DNA of 64,000 nt from Listeria monocytogenes (GCF_041765605.1 NZ_CP168900.1:946001-1010000); one strand, 5' to 3'; shown: positions 10,061-19,335, counted from the stretch's first letter. The notes: a model not told the origin generated them from the sequence alone. Numbers and translations: made by a program.

Positions 10061-10099
10061 TATCTTTTACTTGATTTCTGCAAAAGATAGGCTTAGAAT
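10061..10099 (+). promoter_or_regulatory. Promoter of the permease pair with an overlapping inverted repeat
   Basis: TTGATT (10071-10076), 17 bases, TAGAAT (10094-10099). Arms TATCTTTT (10061-10068) and AAAAGATA (10082-10089) form an 8-base inverted repeat centred on the -35, a likely repressor site. The regulator is unknown. Confidence 0.6.
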
Positions 10100-10138
10100 C
10101 AAATAGTTATTAAAAAGAGTAAAGAAAGAAGGAATCCC

Positions 10139-11179
10139 ATGTTTAGTCATCTTCCGGATTCATTCCTCCAAATGAATACCATTTTTATTTCTATTTTGAT
10201 TGAGGCACTGCCGTTTGTATTAATTGGAGTATTTATTGCTGGCTTTATTCAAATGTTTATATCAGAACAATTTATTGCCCGTGTTATCCCCAAAAATAAA
10301 TTTCTAGCAGTCATTGTTGGCTCGCTTATCGGTGTATTTTTCCCTTCCTGTGAATGTGGAATTGTTCCTATCGTTCGTAATTTACTGGCAAAAGGGGTAC
10401 CGCTTCATGCTGGTATAGCCTTCATGCTTACCGCTCCTATTATCAACCCAGTAGTATTATTTTCAACGTATGTTGCATTTGGTAGTACGTGGGAAGTTCC
10501 GTTGCTACGTGTTGCGGGGAGTCTTGTAGTAGCTCTCGTTGTCGGAAATATTATCGCTTATTTTTATAAAGGAACTGGACTCAAAGAGCGCTTTTTAAAA
10601 TATGAAGCAGCTAGTGAAAAAGTGGCCGTTCCAGCAACAAATCTAGCACTTGCTGGTGGTCCTTCTGAAAGTACGACAACTAATTTCCAAGTCCTAACAA
10701 GCGACGGAGCACTTACAGAAGACGCTCATAAAGGACATGCGCACCACCATCACGGTGAGGAGCACGCGCATACAAAAATGACATTGAGTCAAAAAATATG
10801 GCATACCGTACAACACGCAGTCGATGAATTCTTCTCTGTAGGTAAATACCTTGTGTTTGGCTCATTAATTGCCGCAGCGATGCAAACATACATTAAAACA
10901 TCCACACTTGTTTCCATAGGTCATGGCCCGATTTTGTCCATCTTACTTATGATGGTTCTTGCCTTTGTATTGTCCCTTTGCTCTGAAGCTGATGCCTTTA
11001 TTGGCGCTTCTTTCCGTAGTGTTTTCTCCACACAATCCATCGTTGCATTTTTAGTGTTCGGCCCAATGCTTGATATTAAAAATCTAATGATGATGTTAGG
11101 AGCATTTAAAGCAAAATTTGTCTTATTAATTGTTACTAGTGTAACGATTGTTGTCTTTTTATACGCCTTAGTTATTTAA
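10139..11179 (+). CDS. UPF0718/YcgR-family permease with a histidine-rich loop
   Basis: A 346-residue membrane protein of the UPF0718 (DUF318) permease family, related to ArsP/YraQ proteins. About eight hydrophobic segments lie in two halves. The first half carries the conserved FFPSCECGIVP cysteine motif and TAPIINP; the second half carries LCSEADAFIGAS. Between them lies a cytoplasmic loop with a histidine-rich tract (AHHHHGEEHAH, residues about 200-212), suggesting metal contact. It pairs with the next gene as ycgR pairs with ycgQ in Bacillus. The true substrate is not known to me; a metal or metalloid is a guess from the histidines. Confidence 0.8.
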   Translation: MFSHLPDSFLQMNTIFISILIEALPFVLIGVFIAGFIQMFISEQFIARVIPKNKFLAVIVGSLIGVFFPSCECGIVPIVRNLLAKGVPLHAGIAFMLTAPIINPVVLFSTYVAFGSTWEVPLLRVAGSLVVALVVGNIIAYFYKGTGLKERFLKYEAASEKVAVPATNLALAGGPSESTTTNFQVLTSDGALTEDAHKGHAHHHHGEEHAHTKMTLSQKIWHTVQHAVDEFFSVGKYLVFGSLIAAAMQTYIKTSTLVSIGHGPILSILLMMVLAFVLSLCSEADAFIGASFRSVFSTQSIVAFLVFGPMLDIKNLMMMLGAFKAKFVLLIVTSVTIVVFLYALVI

Positions 11180-11197
11180 CCGAAAGAAGGTGAAAGT

Positions 11198-12037
11198 ATG
11201 TTTCGCGTTTTTATTTTATTTGGATTTGGTTTTTATTTGATGCAGTTACATATTTCTGGTGATATCAGTAAATATATAAATATGAAGTACGCTTATTTAT
11301 CTTTTTCTGCGATGATAGCCGCATTTCTACTTGCGATTATTCAGCTCATTATGGTGTTTCGCGATGAAGATATTGGTGCAAAAACAGAACATATGGGGCA
11401 CACCCATGATGGCGAAAATACCATTTTGAAAAAAATTATGGTGTATGGTTTACTTTCTTACGCCTTGATTGCAGGTTTTCTTTTTCCCGTCGCAACGCTT
11501 GATTCGACCATTGTTTCGGCAAAAGGATTTCATTTCCCGAAAAACAATGCAGCTGGCGACGACCCATACGCTCAAAATCAATTTTTAAGACCAGATACGA
11601 GTGGCTATTTTGGGGAAACCGATTATGAAAAAATGATGGCGAAAGAAAAAGCAGAAATCATCGATCAAAACCCAATTAAAGTCAATGATAGTAATTACTT
11701 AATGACGATGGAAATTCTTTATAATTATCCAGGGGAGTTTACTGGCAAACAAATCGAATTTACCGGTTTTGTTTATAATGATGAAGTCACCCAAGATAAT
11801 AACTTGTTCTTGTTCCGCTTTGGAATAATTCACTGTGTAGCTGATTCTGGTGTGTTCGGAATGCTCGTTCAAATGCCCGAAAAAACCGATTTGAAAAACG
11901 ATACATGGCTTACAGTAAAAGGAACCATCACCCAAGAATATTATTCTCCGTTCAAAATGAACATCCCGTCTGTACAAGTAGAAAGCTATAAAGAAGTAGC
12001 AAAACCAAAATCAGTTTATGTCTATCGTAAATATTAA
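11198..12037 (+). CDS. TIGR03943-family (YcgQ-like) membrane protein, partner of the UPF0718 permease
   Basis: A 279-residue protein with three or more N-terminal hydrophobic segments (about 1-20, 26-50, 85-110) and a large, probably extracytoplasmic C-terminal domain with IIHCVADSG and WLTVKGTITQEYYSPF. A short histidine/acid patch HMGHTHDGE sits after the second segment. It is 18 bases downstream of the permease gene, with AGAAGGTG as ribosome site. The constant pairing of the two families suggests one transport unit. Its biochemical role is not established in what I can recall. Confidence 0.75.
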   Translation: MFRVFILFGFGFYLMQLHISGDISKYINMKYAYLSFSAMIAAFLLAIIQLIMVFRDEDIGAKTEHMGHTHDGENTILKKIMVYGLLSYALIAGFLFPVATLDSTIVSAKGFHFPKNNAAGDDPYAQNQFLRPDTSGYFGETDYEKMMAKEKAEIIDQNPIKVNDSNYLMTMEILYNYPGEFTGKQIEFTGFVYNDEVTQDNNLFLFRFGIIHCVADSGVFGMLVQMPEKTDLKNDTWLTVKGTITQEYYSPFKMNIPSVQVESYKEVAKPKSVYVYRKY

Positions 12038-12125
12038 ATCGCTACTTGCGGATTTATGCAGCTTGCGTTATCCTTAAATAAAGCTGTTTACGTTTTCACG
12101 AATGAATTAAAGGATGGAACATTGA

Positions 12126-13046
12126 ATGAATGATTACAACCACTACTTTCATTTCCCACGAGAAGAATGGCGCAAGCTGGAAGTGAGTAAGGACCAAATT
12201 TTAACTGCAGAGGAACTGGAAGAAATACGTGGTTTAAATGACCGAATTTCTTTACAAGACATCTCTGAAATCTATTTACCACTAATAAAACTAATTGCGA
12301 TTCAATACCATGAAGCGATTTTTATTCATGGAGAAAAAATGGAATACTTGAAGAAGAAAGAATCGCGTGCACCATTTATTATTGCATTAGCAGGAAGTGT
12401 GGCTGTTGGGAAAAGTACGACAGCGCGTGTTTTCAAATTAATGCTTGATCGCTGGTTCTCCAAAACTAGACAAGTAGAGCTTGTAACGACAGACGGCTTT
12501 CTTTACCCTAACAAAGTTCTAGAAGAGCGCGGCATCATGGATAAAAAAGGCTTTCCTGAAAGCTACGACCGTGACCGTTTTGCCAAGTTTTTAACCGACT
12601 TAAAAGCAAATAAAGAAGATGTCGAAATACCACTTTATTCGCATTTCACTTATGATGTTTTAGACGAAACTCGCGTGATTCATAATCCTGATATCGTTAT
12701 TATTGAAGGAATCAATGTTCTTCAAGCAGATCAACATGAGAGCCTGTTTCCAAGTGACTTCTTTGATTTCTCCGTTTACATGGATGCCAATGAATCTGAT
12801 ATCAAAAAATGGTATTTAGAGCGTTTCTTCATGCTTCGCGAAACAGCTTTCCAAGATGAAAGCTCTTATTTCCACCCATATACTAAAATTAGCAAGCAAG
12901 AAGCAGAAACATTTGCGCTCGGGGTTTGGGATACAATCAACGGGGTCAACTTAAAAGAAAACATTGAGAAAACAAAATATCGAGCCGACTTAGTGCTTCA
13001 TAAAGGCACTGATCACCTCATTTCAGACATTTATTTACGCAAATAA
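12126..13046 (+). CDS. coaA: Pantothenate kinase, type I (CoaA)
   Basis: Phosphorylates pantothenate with ATP, the committed step of coenzyme A synthesis. The 306-residue protein has the P-loop GSVAVGKST near residue 95, then LVTTDGFLYPN, PESYD and VIIEGINVLQ, all typical of the bacterial type I enzyme, which is feedback-inhibited by CoA. It is the usual length of the family. The start ATG at 12126 follows AAAGGATGG. It stands alone, with a terminator behind it. Confidence 0.95.
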   Translation: MNDYNHYFHFPREEWRKLEVSKDQILTAEELEEIRGLNDRISLQDISEIYLPLIKLIAIQYHEAIFIHGEKMEYLKKKESRAPFIIALAGSVAVGKSTTARVFKLMLDRWFSKTRQVELVTTDGFLYPNKVLEERGIMDKKGFPESYDRDRFAKFLTDLKANKEDVEIPLYSHFTYDVLDETRVIHNPDIVIIEGINVLQADQHESLFPSDFFDFSVYMDANESDIKKWYLERFFMLRETAFQDESSYFHPYTKISKQEAETFALGVWDTINGVNLKENIEKTKYRADLVLHKGTDHLISDIYLRK

Positions 13047-13090
13047 CCGAATGCAGATAGAAGGAAACTTCTTGATGCATTCGGTTTTTT
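13047..13090 (+). terminator. Terminator of coaA
   Basis: CCGAATGCA / TGCATTCGG, 9 pairs, enclosing an inner GAAG..CTTC hairpin, followed by six T. Confidence 0.85.
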
Positions 13091-13091
13091 C

Positions 13092-13139
13092 TTTACATTG
13101 GAGAAAATCCGAGTACAATGGGAAGTGAGTAATCACTCA
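13092..13139 (+). promoter_or_regulatory. Promoter and TetR-type operator of the ABC-2 exporter operon
   Basis: TTTACA (13092-13097), 16 bases, TACAAT (13114-13119). Just downstream, TGAGT-AATC-ACTCA (13126-13139) is a palindrome close to the TGAGTGA-type operators of TetR/AcrR repressors and covers the start site. The TetR gene closing the operon is the likely autorepressor. Confidence 0.6.
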
Positions 13140-13162
13140 TTTTGGGAAAGGGAGGGAAAGCA

Positions 13163-13885
13163 ATGTCAGAAATAGCGATTAATGTAACCAACCTAGACGT
13201 GAAAATTGGTAAGAAGCAAATCTTGTCGGATATGTCTCTTGAAATAGCTAAAGGCGAGATATTTGGCTTAATAGGACCATCCGGTGCGGGGAAAACAACA
13301 CTCGTTAAAACCATCATTGGGATGGAAAAGGGAACGAATGGCACAACCGAAGTGTTAGGAAAAGTAATGCCTAATTTACCCGTCATTAGCAAAATTGGTT
13401 ACATGGCTCAATCAGACGCACTTTATACTGATTTAACAGCCAAAGAAAATTTGGATTTTTTCGCTTCACTATATTCCATCAAAGGTGCAGCCAAAAAAGA
13501 CCGAATGAATTATGCTGCCACTTTAGTTAATTTACAACAAGATTTAACTAAAAAGGTAAACAATTATTCAGGAGGGATGAAACGTAGGCTGTCTCTGGCC
13601 ATTTCTGTACTTGCTGACCCAGATGTCCTAATTCTAGATGAGCCGACAGTCGGAATTGATCCAGAACTAAGAAAAACGATTTGGGAAGAGCTAGGTGATC
13701 TAAAAGCGAACGGTAAATGTATCCTTGTGACGACACACGTGATGGATGAAGCCGAAAAATGCGATAGACTTGCCATGATAAGAAATGGGGAAATAATCGC
13801 TGTAGGGACCCCACAAGAGCTCTCAAGCAAAACGTCATCTGGCAAGCTAGAAGATGCCTTTTTAGAGTTTGGAGGGAAGCACTAA
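13163..13885 (+). CDS. ABC exporter, ATP-binding subunit
   Basis: A 240-residue nucleotide-binding subunit of an ABC-2 type exporter. Walker A GPSGAGKTT (about residues 38-46), Q-loop YMAQSDALYTDLTA, signature YSGGMKRRLS, Walker B LILDEPTVGIDP and H-loop VTTHVMDEA are all intact. The start ATG 13163 follows GGGAGGG; an in-frame ATG at 13142 overlaps the operator region. Its last base overlaps the ATG of the permease gene (TAATG), so translation is coupled. Substrate unknown; drug or lipid export is the usual role. Confidence 0.9.
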   Translation: MSEIAINVTNLDVKIGKKQILSDMSLEIAKGEIFGLIGPSGAGKTTLVKTIIGMEKGTNGTTEVLGKVMPNLPVISKIGYMAQSDALYTDLTAKENLDFFASLYSIKGAAKKDRMNYAATLVNLQQDLTKKVNNYSGGMKRRLSLAISVLADPDVLILDEPTVGIDPELRKTIWEELGDLKANGKCILVTTHVMDEAEKCDRLAMIRNGEIIAVGTPQELSSKTSSGKLEDAFLEFGGKH

Positions 13886-15000
13886 TGCGAATACTTGCCA
13901 TCGTCAAACGCATCATTAACCAATTTCGCCGTGATAAACGGACGCTTGCCCTAATGTTTCTTGCGCCACTATTACTTATTACGCTGCTCACTTATTTATT
14001 CGAAGGTGACACAGTGAAGCCAGTTGTTGGTGTAAGCGGCCTTTCTGATTCCATGGTAAAAGAACTGAAAGCAAACGATTTAACCATCAAAACTTACTCG
14101 GAAAATACCGATGTAACTGCTAAAATTAAAGATGCCAATCTCGACGCTTTTTTCAAACAAAACGGTGAAAAACTTGAAGTCACCTATGAAAATAGTGAAC
14201 CAAGCTTGAGTAAAGAAATCGGATTAAAACTACAAAAAGCATTGATGACCGAGCAACAAGTACAAGCAAAGAACCAAGCAAAGGCAACAGGAGAAGCTTT
14301 AGCTAAAGCTGGAATTGATCCAAACAGCATTCCATCACTTACCGAAAGTCCAGAAAAACTTAGTATCTCAACTGATTACGTTTACGGCGATAAAGATACT
14401 AGCTTTTTCGACACAATTAGCCCGATTTTCATTGGCTTTTTCGTATTCTTCTTCGTATTTCTGATTGCCGGTATTTCTTTCTTGAGAGAACGAACAACAG
14501 GTACGCTTGAACGACTCATGGCAACCCCAATTAAACGTATCGAACTTGAATTAGGGTATTTAATAGGTTTTGGTATTTTTGCGTTACTACAGTCTATCTT
14601 AGTCGCAGTTTTCTCCATCCAAGTACTTGGCATGATGCAAAACGGCTCCTTATTCTATGTATTACTAATTACATTAACACTCGGCATGGTTTCTCTAGCG
14701 CTAGGAATTTTACTTTCTACTTTTGCAAATAATGAATTTCAAATCGTTCAATTTATTCCTATCATTATCGTGCCACAAGTCTTATTTTGTGGGATTTTCC
14801 CGCTCGATGGGATGGCAGATTGGCTCGTGTGGATTGCCCATATTATGCCGCTTTACTACGGCGCAAATGCCCTAACATCCATCATGGTAAAAGGAGAAGG
14901 ATTCGCTTCATTTGCAACTGATTTCTACATTTTACTAGGATTTGTGCTCGTATTTGTTATATTAAATATTTTTGCTTTGAAAAAATATCGTAAAGTTTAA
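13885..15000 (+). CDS. ABC-2 type exporter permease
   Basis: A 371-residue permease with the ABC-2 plan: one N-terminal membrane helix (about 20-40), a large extracytoplasmic domain (about 45-165), then five C-terminal helices. The stretch RERTTGTLERLMATP is the classic coupling-helix motif of this group. It overlaps the ATPase gene by one base and precedes the TetR gene, so the three genes form an operon. The substrate cannot be inferred from sequence. Confidence 0.9.
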   Translation: MRILAIVKRIINQFRRDKRTLALMFLAPLLLITLLTYLFEGDTVKPVVGVSGLSDSMVKELKANDLTIKTYSENTDVTAKIKDANLDAFFKQNGEKLEVTYENSEPSLSKEIGLKLQKALMTEQQVQAKNQAKATGEALAKAGIDPNSIPSLTESPEKLSISTDYVYGDKDTSFFDTISPIFIGFFVFFFVFLIAGISFLRERTTGTLERLMATPIKRIELELGYLIGFGIFALLQSILVAVFSIQVLGMMQNGSLFYVLLITLTLGMVSLALGILLSTFANNEFQIVQFIPIIIVPQVLFCGIFPLDGMADWLVWIAHIMPLYYGANALTSIMVKGEGFASFATDFYILLGFVLVFVILNIFALKKYRKV

Positions 15001-15022
15001 GTGAGACAGGAGGAGATATGAC

Positions 15023-15679
15023 GTGGATGCAGAAGGAGACATTATCCGTCAAATGCTTGATTTAACGGAAAAAGAAACAAAAATGAGTGAAAAGCAGCGC
15101 CGAATTGTTGCTGCTTCCATCGAACTGTTTGCAGAAAAAGGCTATGCCGGAACTTCAACGAATGAAATTGCTAAAAAAGCAGGGGTCGCAGAAGGCACCA
15201 TTTTTAGACACTATAAAACGAAAAAAGATTTACTAATGGCGATTACCATGCCAACGCTTATCGGTGGTGTGATACCATTTTTAGCACAAAGCTTTGTCAA
15301 AGAAGTGTTTGAAAGTGAGTATCCAGATTTTCAGTCATTCATTCGGGAAATCATCGTTAATCGCTTTGATTTTGCCAAAGAGAATGGTAAGGTCATCAAA
15401 ATTTATTTTATGGAACTGTTTTATCACGATGAACTAAGAGTGCAGTTTTCAGAAATTTTTATGACGCACGTTAAAGGACAATTTGATCAAATGATTGATT
15501 ATTATAAAGAGCGCGGGGAGATTGTTGATATGCCGAACAGTACGATTATGCGCGCCCTTATCACGAATATTGTCGGTTTTATGCTAACTAGGTTTGTCGT
15601 TATGCCTGATGTGGAGTGGGATGACGCAAAAGAAATTGATGACACGGTGGCGTATATTATGCGAGGTTTAGGCAAATAA
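15023..15679 (+). CDS. TetR/AcrR family transcriptional regulator
   Basis: A 218-residue regulator with an N-terminal HTH (about residues 22-68: KQRRIVAASIELFAEKGY then STNEIAKKAGVAEGTIFRHY) and a ligand domain of the TetR_C type. The start is GTG at 15023, seven bases after AGGAGGAG, which leaves about 20 residues before the HTH. It is the last gene of the ABC-2 exporter operon and probably represses it through the palindrome at 13126-13139. Confidence 0.88.
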   Translation: MDAEGDIIRQMLDLTEKETKMSEKQRRIVAASIELFAEKGYAGTSTNEIAKKAGVAEGTIFRHYKTKKDLLMAITMPTLIGGVIPFLAQSFVKEVFESEYPDFQSFIREIIVNRFDFAKENGKVIKIYFMELFYHDELRVQFSEIFMTHVKGQFDQMIDYYKERGEIVDMPNSTIMRALITNIVGFMLTRFVVMPDVEWDDAKEIDDTVAYIMRGLGK

Positions 15680-15715
15680 AAAAAAGAGTCCAGATATTCT
15701 GGACTCTTTTTTTTT
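15680..15715. terminator. Bidirectional terminator between the TetR gene and ltaS
   Basis: AAAAAGAGTCCAGA / TCTGGACTCTTTTT with a 3-base loop. A/T runs on both sides let it stop the convergent transcripts. Confidence 0.9.
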
Positions 15716-17675
15716 ATTTATCGGATGAATCAGTTGATTTTTTCTTATTGTAATTGTATTTACTTGGATCCACTTTTTTGAAACCATCAGGAGCATAGAA
15801 ACGTAACAAGTCACCTTGTAGTACAGAATCTGAAAGCTCTAATTCTTTTGCTACTTTTTCTTTTGTTTCTTTCATTTCTTTTGTTTCCGTAGCAATTGGT
15901 TCACCAGTTTGTTGATTATACATGTTACCACCAATCATTGAATAGGTAGGAGTTATATAATCACCATTTCGGAATGGAACAAGTTGTTTGTGATCTTTAG
16001 AAAGTAAATCTGTACCAAATTGCAAGTACTCTTTATTATCAACACCAAGTAAGTGAAGTAATGTCGGAAGTAAGTCAACTTGACCACCGTATTGTTCTTG
16101 AACGCCACCTTGAACACCAGGAACGTGAATCATTAAAGGAACACGTTGCGCTTGGGCATTTTCAAAAGTGTTGTAATCTTTACCAAGAATTTTTGTCATT
16201 GCTTCTTCATGGTTGTCGGAAATACCATAATGGTCACCGTACATGATAATCACAGAGTTATCGTAAAGACCAGTTTTCTTCAAGTAATCAACAAAGCTCT
16301 TCACAGATTCGTCTAAATAACGAGCTGTTTGGAAATACGTATCTACAGATGAATCGCCTGTTGTTGCCGGAGCAATCGAAGCATCTTTCTCATCAATTGG
16401 ATAAGGGAAGTGGTTCGTAAGCGTAATAAATTTCGTGTAGAACGGTTGTTGTAATGACGATAGATATTCTTCGGATTCCTTAAAGAATGGTTTATCTTTA
16501 AGTCCGTAGTTAGAAACATCTGCTTCGTTCATATCGTAGTAACTAGCATCAAAGAAATTATCGTAACCAAATTGTTTATAAATTTCATCACGATTCCAGA
16601 AGCTCTTATAGTTACCATGGAATACAGCACTTGTATAGCCTTGTTGGCCTAAAATAGCAGATGCAGATTCATAGGTGTTTTGCCCTTTAGTAGTAAAGGC
16701 AGAACCTTGAGGCAAGCCATAAAGCGAGTTCTCAAGTAACATTTCAGAGTCAGCTGTTTTACCTTGACCTGTTTGGTGGAAGAAGTTTGTAAAACTTAGT
16801 GTATTTTGGTCTTTAAAGAAAGAGTTAATAAACGGTGTTACTTCTTCTCCATTTAATTTATAATTCACTAGGAATTGTTGGAAACTCTCTAAGTGGATAT
16901 AAATGACGTTTTTGCCTTTTGCTTTACCGAAATATTCCGGATTTGGCGCGGCATATTTTGATTTAGTGTAGTTAAGTACTTCTGTAACATCACTACTATC
17001 AGCAAGTGCACGCTGTGTAGATGACTCAGTACTTTTCACTGCATCATAGATTTGGTAGTTAGTCATACCAAGATATTTAACAATATAATTTCTATCAAAT
17101 GTTCTTGTTAGCAGTTGTGGACGATCAATTTCTGCAAGTCCCAAGTTACCAAAGAACATTGCGATACCAAGCGTCAGAACCCCAACTACTTTTCTTGCAC
17201 GAATACGGGCTGTTTTGTTTGGTTTTACAAAGCGGAAAGCAAGTAGTGCAATTAAAATGATAATATCCGCGAAGTAAATAATATCGTGCCAGCTGAGTAA
17301 CGCTGTGATACTACTTCCCATGTCGCCCATGTTTTGCATTTGTTTTGCGTTAAGATTCGGAAGCGTAATGAAATCACTAAAGAATCTATAATATACAATA
17401 TTTGCGTAAAGAATAAAACTCATTAAAAAGTCAATGACAATAATCCAAATGAATGAACGACGTCCCTTAGCAAAGAGCGCAAGACCCATAAAGAAAATGG
17501 CCCCACTTAATGGATTAATGAACAGCAAAATTTGCTGCATCAGATTTTCTATGCCAAGTTTAAATTCAAGTTGATATGCAATATACGTTTTTAGCCAATA
17601 AAGAATGACGGCTAGAACAAAAAATCCATAATTCTTGCTTAAAAACGTTTGGATTTTTATTTTCCAATCCTTCAT
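15714..17675 (-). CDS. ltaS: Lipoteichoic acid synthase LtaS
   Basis: Polymerises glycerol phosphate from phosphatidylglycerol onto the glycolipid anchor to build the LTA backbone. The 653-residue protein has five N-terminal membrane helices (about 1-200) and an extracellular sulfatase-fold domain (about 245-610). The catalytic threonine is Thr307 in GQGKTADSE; IYIHLESFQQF and the IMYGDHYGISD metal motif are intact. Length and order match the main Listeria LtaS. The ATG follows GGAGAGG. It is monocistronic. LTA made here is the substrate of the dlt operon at 55.7-60.1 kb. A terminator-like hairpin lies in its leader. Confidence 0.95.
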   Translation of the reverse strand: MKDWKIKIQTFLSKNYGFFVLAVILYWLKTYIAYQLEFKLGIENLMQQILLFINPLSGAIFFMGLALFAKGRRSFIWIIVIDFLMSFILYANIVYYRFFSDFITLPNLNAKQMQNMGDMGSSITALLSWHDIIYFADIIILIALLAFRFVKPNKTARIRARKVVGVLTLGIAMFFGNLGLAEIDRPQLLTRTFDRNYIVKYLGMTNYQIYDAVKSTESSTQRALADSSDVTEVLNYTKSKYAAPNPEYFGKAKGKNVIYIHLESFQQFLVNYKLNGEEVTPFINSFFKDQNTLSFTNFFHQTGQGKTADSEMLLENSLYGLPQGSAFTTKGQNTYESASAILGQQGYTSAVFHGNYKSFWNRDEIYKQFGYDNFFDASYYDMNEADVSNYGLKDKPFFKESEEYLSSLQQPFYTKFITLTNHFPYPIDEKDASIAPATTGDSSVDTYFQTARYLDESVKSFVDYLKKTGLYDNSVIIMYGDHYGISDNHEEAMTKILGKDYNTFENAQAQRVPLMIHVPGVQGGVQEQYGGQVDLLPTLLHLLGVDNKEYLQFGTDLLSKDHKQLVPFRNGDYITPTYSMIGGNMYNQQTGEPIATETKEMKETKEKVAKELELSDSVLQGDLLRFYAPDGFKKVDPSKYNYNKKKSTDSSDK

Positions 17676-17727
17676 GAAACACCTCTCCTACACACTATTT
17701 ACTCGTTTTATTTGTTATTTTGAAATG

Positions 17728-17772
17728 AAAAAAAGAAGCTGTACTATGTAACAAGAAACATCTTCATACAGC
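17728..17772 (-). terminator. Terminator-like hairpin in the ltaS leader
   Basis: On the minus strand GCTGTA..(ATGT..ACAT)..TACAGC is followed by TTCTTTTTTT. It lies between the best ltaS promoter and the ltaS start, so it is either an attenuator or the end of a separate short RNA. Confidence 0.55.
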
Positions 17773-17787
17773 ACCCACTTTAACATA

Positions 17788-17815
17788 ATTCTAACACAAG
17801 ATTAATAAAAGGCAA
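17788..17815 (-). promoter_or_regulatory. Promoter reading toward ltaS
   Basis: Minus strand: TTGCCT (17815-17810), 16 bases, TAGAAT (17793-17788) preceded by TGT, an extended -10. Confidence 0.6.
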
Positions 17816-17900
17816 GTTATAACGTATACGTCTGAAGTAGGATTTTAGGGGAAATAGGCTGATATAACTAGTCAAAAAAGAACCATTTGGAATAGAATTC

Positions 17901-17909
17901 TGCTAGAAT
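17901..17909 (+). promoter_or_regulatory. Extended -10 promoter of the DNA glycosylase gene
   Basis: TGC-TAGAAT at 17901-17909, 26 bases before the ATG; no clear -35. Confidence 0.5.
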
Positions 17910-17934
17910 AAAAAGAAAAACATTGAGGTATGAA

Positions 17935-18558
17935 ATGGATACGATTATTACGAACGCATTTTTTGAAAATAAGACGACCATCGAATTAGCGAGAGATATT
18001 CTTGGTATGCGCCTAGTACATCAAACAACTAATGGGAAGCTTTCCGGACTAATAGTGGAAACAGAAGCGTACCTCGGGGCAACAGATATGGCGGCACATA
18101 GTTTTCAAAACCTCCGAACGAAACGAACGGAAGTCATGTTTTCATCTCCAGGAAGAATCTACATGTACCAAATGCACCGCCAAGTGTTGCTTAATTTTAT
18201 AACCATGCCAGAAGGAATCCCAGAAGCCATTTTAATACGAGCCATCGAACCTGAAGAACAAGCAAAACATCTAATGGAACAAAACCGTGGCGGGAAAACG
18301 GGTTACGAACTTACTAATGGCCCTGGAAAATTAACGCAAGCTTTAGGATTAAGTATGCAAGATTACGGGAAAACTCTTTTTGATAGTAACATTTGGTTAG
18401 AAGAGGCAAAAACGCCGCATTTAATAGAAGCAACTAATCGAATAGGGGTGCCAAACAAAGGAATTGCAACCCATTTCCCACTTAGATTTACTGTTAAAGG
18501 CAGCCCATATCTTTCAGCTCAACGAAAAAGTCGGATTCTGGCTGATATTTGGGAGTAA
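17935..18558 (+). CDS. 3-methyladenine DNA glycosylase (AAG/MPG family)
   Basis: Removes alkylated or deaminated purines such as 3-methyladenine and hypoxanthine in base-excision repair. The 207-residue protein carries the AAG-fold motifs: VETEAYLG with the catalytic-base Glu, [23 protein letters not shown] and [12 protein letters not shown]. The start is ATG 17935, with GAGG five bases upstream; an in-frame TTG at 17923 has no ribosome site. Single gene between ltaS and srtA. Confidence 0.92.
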   Translation: MDTIITNAFFENKTTIELARDILGMRLVHQTTNGKLSGLIVETEAYLGATDMAAHSFQNLRTKRTEVMFSSPGRIYMYQMHRQVLLNFITMPEGIPEAILIRAIEPEEQAKHLMEQNRGGKTGYELTNGPGKLTQALGLSMQDYGKTLFDSNIWLEEAKTPHLIEATNRIGVPNKGIATHFPLRFTVKGSPYLSAQRKSRILADIWE

Positions 18559-18613
18559 TTTTACAATTTTGTCACAGGTAGGGAAAATAGTTCTACTTAG
18601 TCACTGATTTTCT

Positions 18614-18642
18614 TTGCTTCGTAAGAGGAGCTACTATATAAT
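18614..18642 (+). promoter_or_regulatory. Promoter of srtA
   Basis: TTGCTT (18614-18619), 17 bases, TATAAT (18637-18642). Confidence 0.75.
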
Positions 18643-18666
18643 GAAATAGTTACAAGGAGGAATCAT

Positions 18667-19335
18667 ATGTTAAAGAAAACAATTGCAATAATAATTTTAA
18701 TCATCGGGCTACTATTAATTTTTTCCCCATTCATCAAAAACGGCATCGTGAAATACATGAGCGGTCATGAAACAATCGAACAATATAACGCATCAGATAT
18801 AAAGAAAAATAATGAAAAAGACGCTACATTTGATTTTGAAAGTGTGCAGCTTCCGTCTATGACATCTGTTATTAAAGGAGCAGCCAATTATGACAAAGAT
18901 GCGGTTATTGGTTCTATCGCAGTTCCATCCGTAGACGTGAATCTATTAGTTTTCAAAGGAACAAATACGGCTAATTTATTGGCGGGTGCAACAACCATGC
19001 GTTCTGATCAAGTCATGGGTAAAGGTAACTATCCGCTGGCAGGTCACCATATGCGTGATGAATCTATGTTGTTTGGTCCTATCATGAAAGTCAAAAAAGG
19101 CGACAAGATTTATCTAACAGATCTTGAGAATTTATACGAATATACTGTTACGGAAACAAAAACGATTGATGAAACAGAAGTAAGTGTGATTGACGATACG
19201 AAAGACGCTAGAATTACACTTATTACATGTGATAAACCAACCGAAACAACGAAACGCTTTGTTGCCGTTGGTGAGCTAGAAAAAACAGAAAAATTAACAA
19301 AAGAACTAGAGAATAAATATTTCCCTAGTAAATAA
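18667..19335 (+). CDS. srtA: Sortase A
   Basis: Housekeeping transpeptidase that cuts LPXTG proteins and links them to peptidoglycan on the cell surface; in Listeria these include internalin A. The 222-residue protein has an N-terminal membrane anchor (about 5-25) and a class A sortase barrel. The catalytic residues are visible: His127 in LAGHHM, Cys188 in LITCDKP and Arg197 in TTKRFVAVG. The ATG follows AAGGAGG. It has its own promoter and terminator. Confidence 0.96.
   Translation: MLKKTIAIIILIIGLLLIFSPFIKNGIVKYMSGHETIEQYNASDIKKNNEKDATFDFESVQLPSMTSVIKGAANYDKDAVIGSIAVPSVDVNLLVFKGTNTANLLAGATTMRSDQVMGKGNYPLAGHHMRDESMLFGPIMKVKKGDKIYLTDLENLYEYTVTETKTIDETEVSVIDDTKDARITLITCDKPTETTKRFVAVGELEKTEKLTKELENKYFPSK

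Noticed and set aside
10061-10099. Zur or CzrA operator before the UPF0718 gene
   Set aside because: The inverted repeat TATCTTTT/AAAAGATA does not resemble the known AT-rich zinc boxes, so only an unnamed operator is reported.
13548-13991. 147-codon open frame antisense to the ABC exporter genes
   Set aside because: Overlaps intact Walker B and signature codons on the other strand; no start signal.
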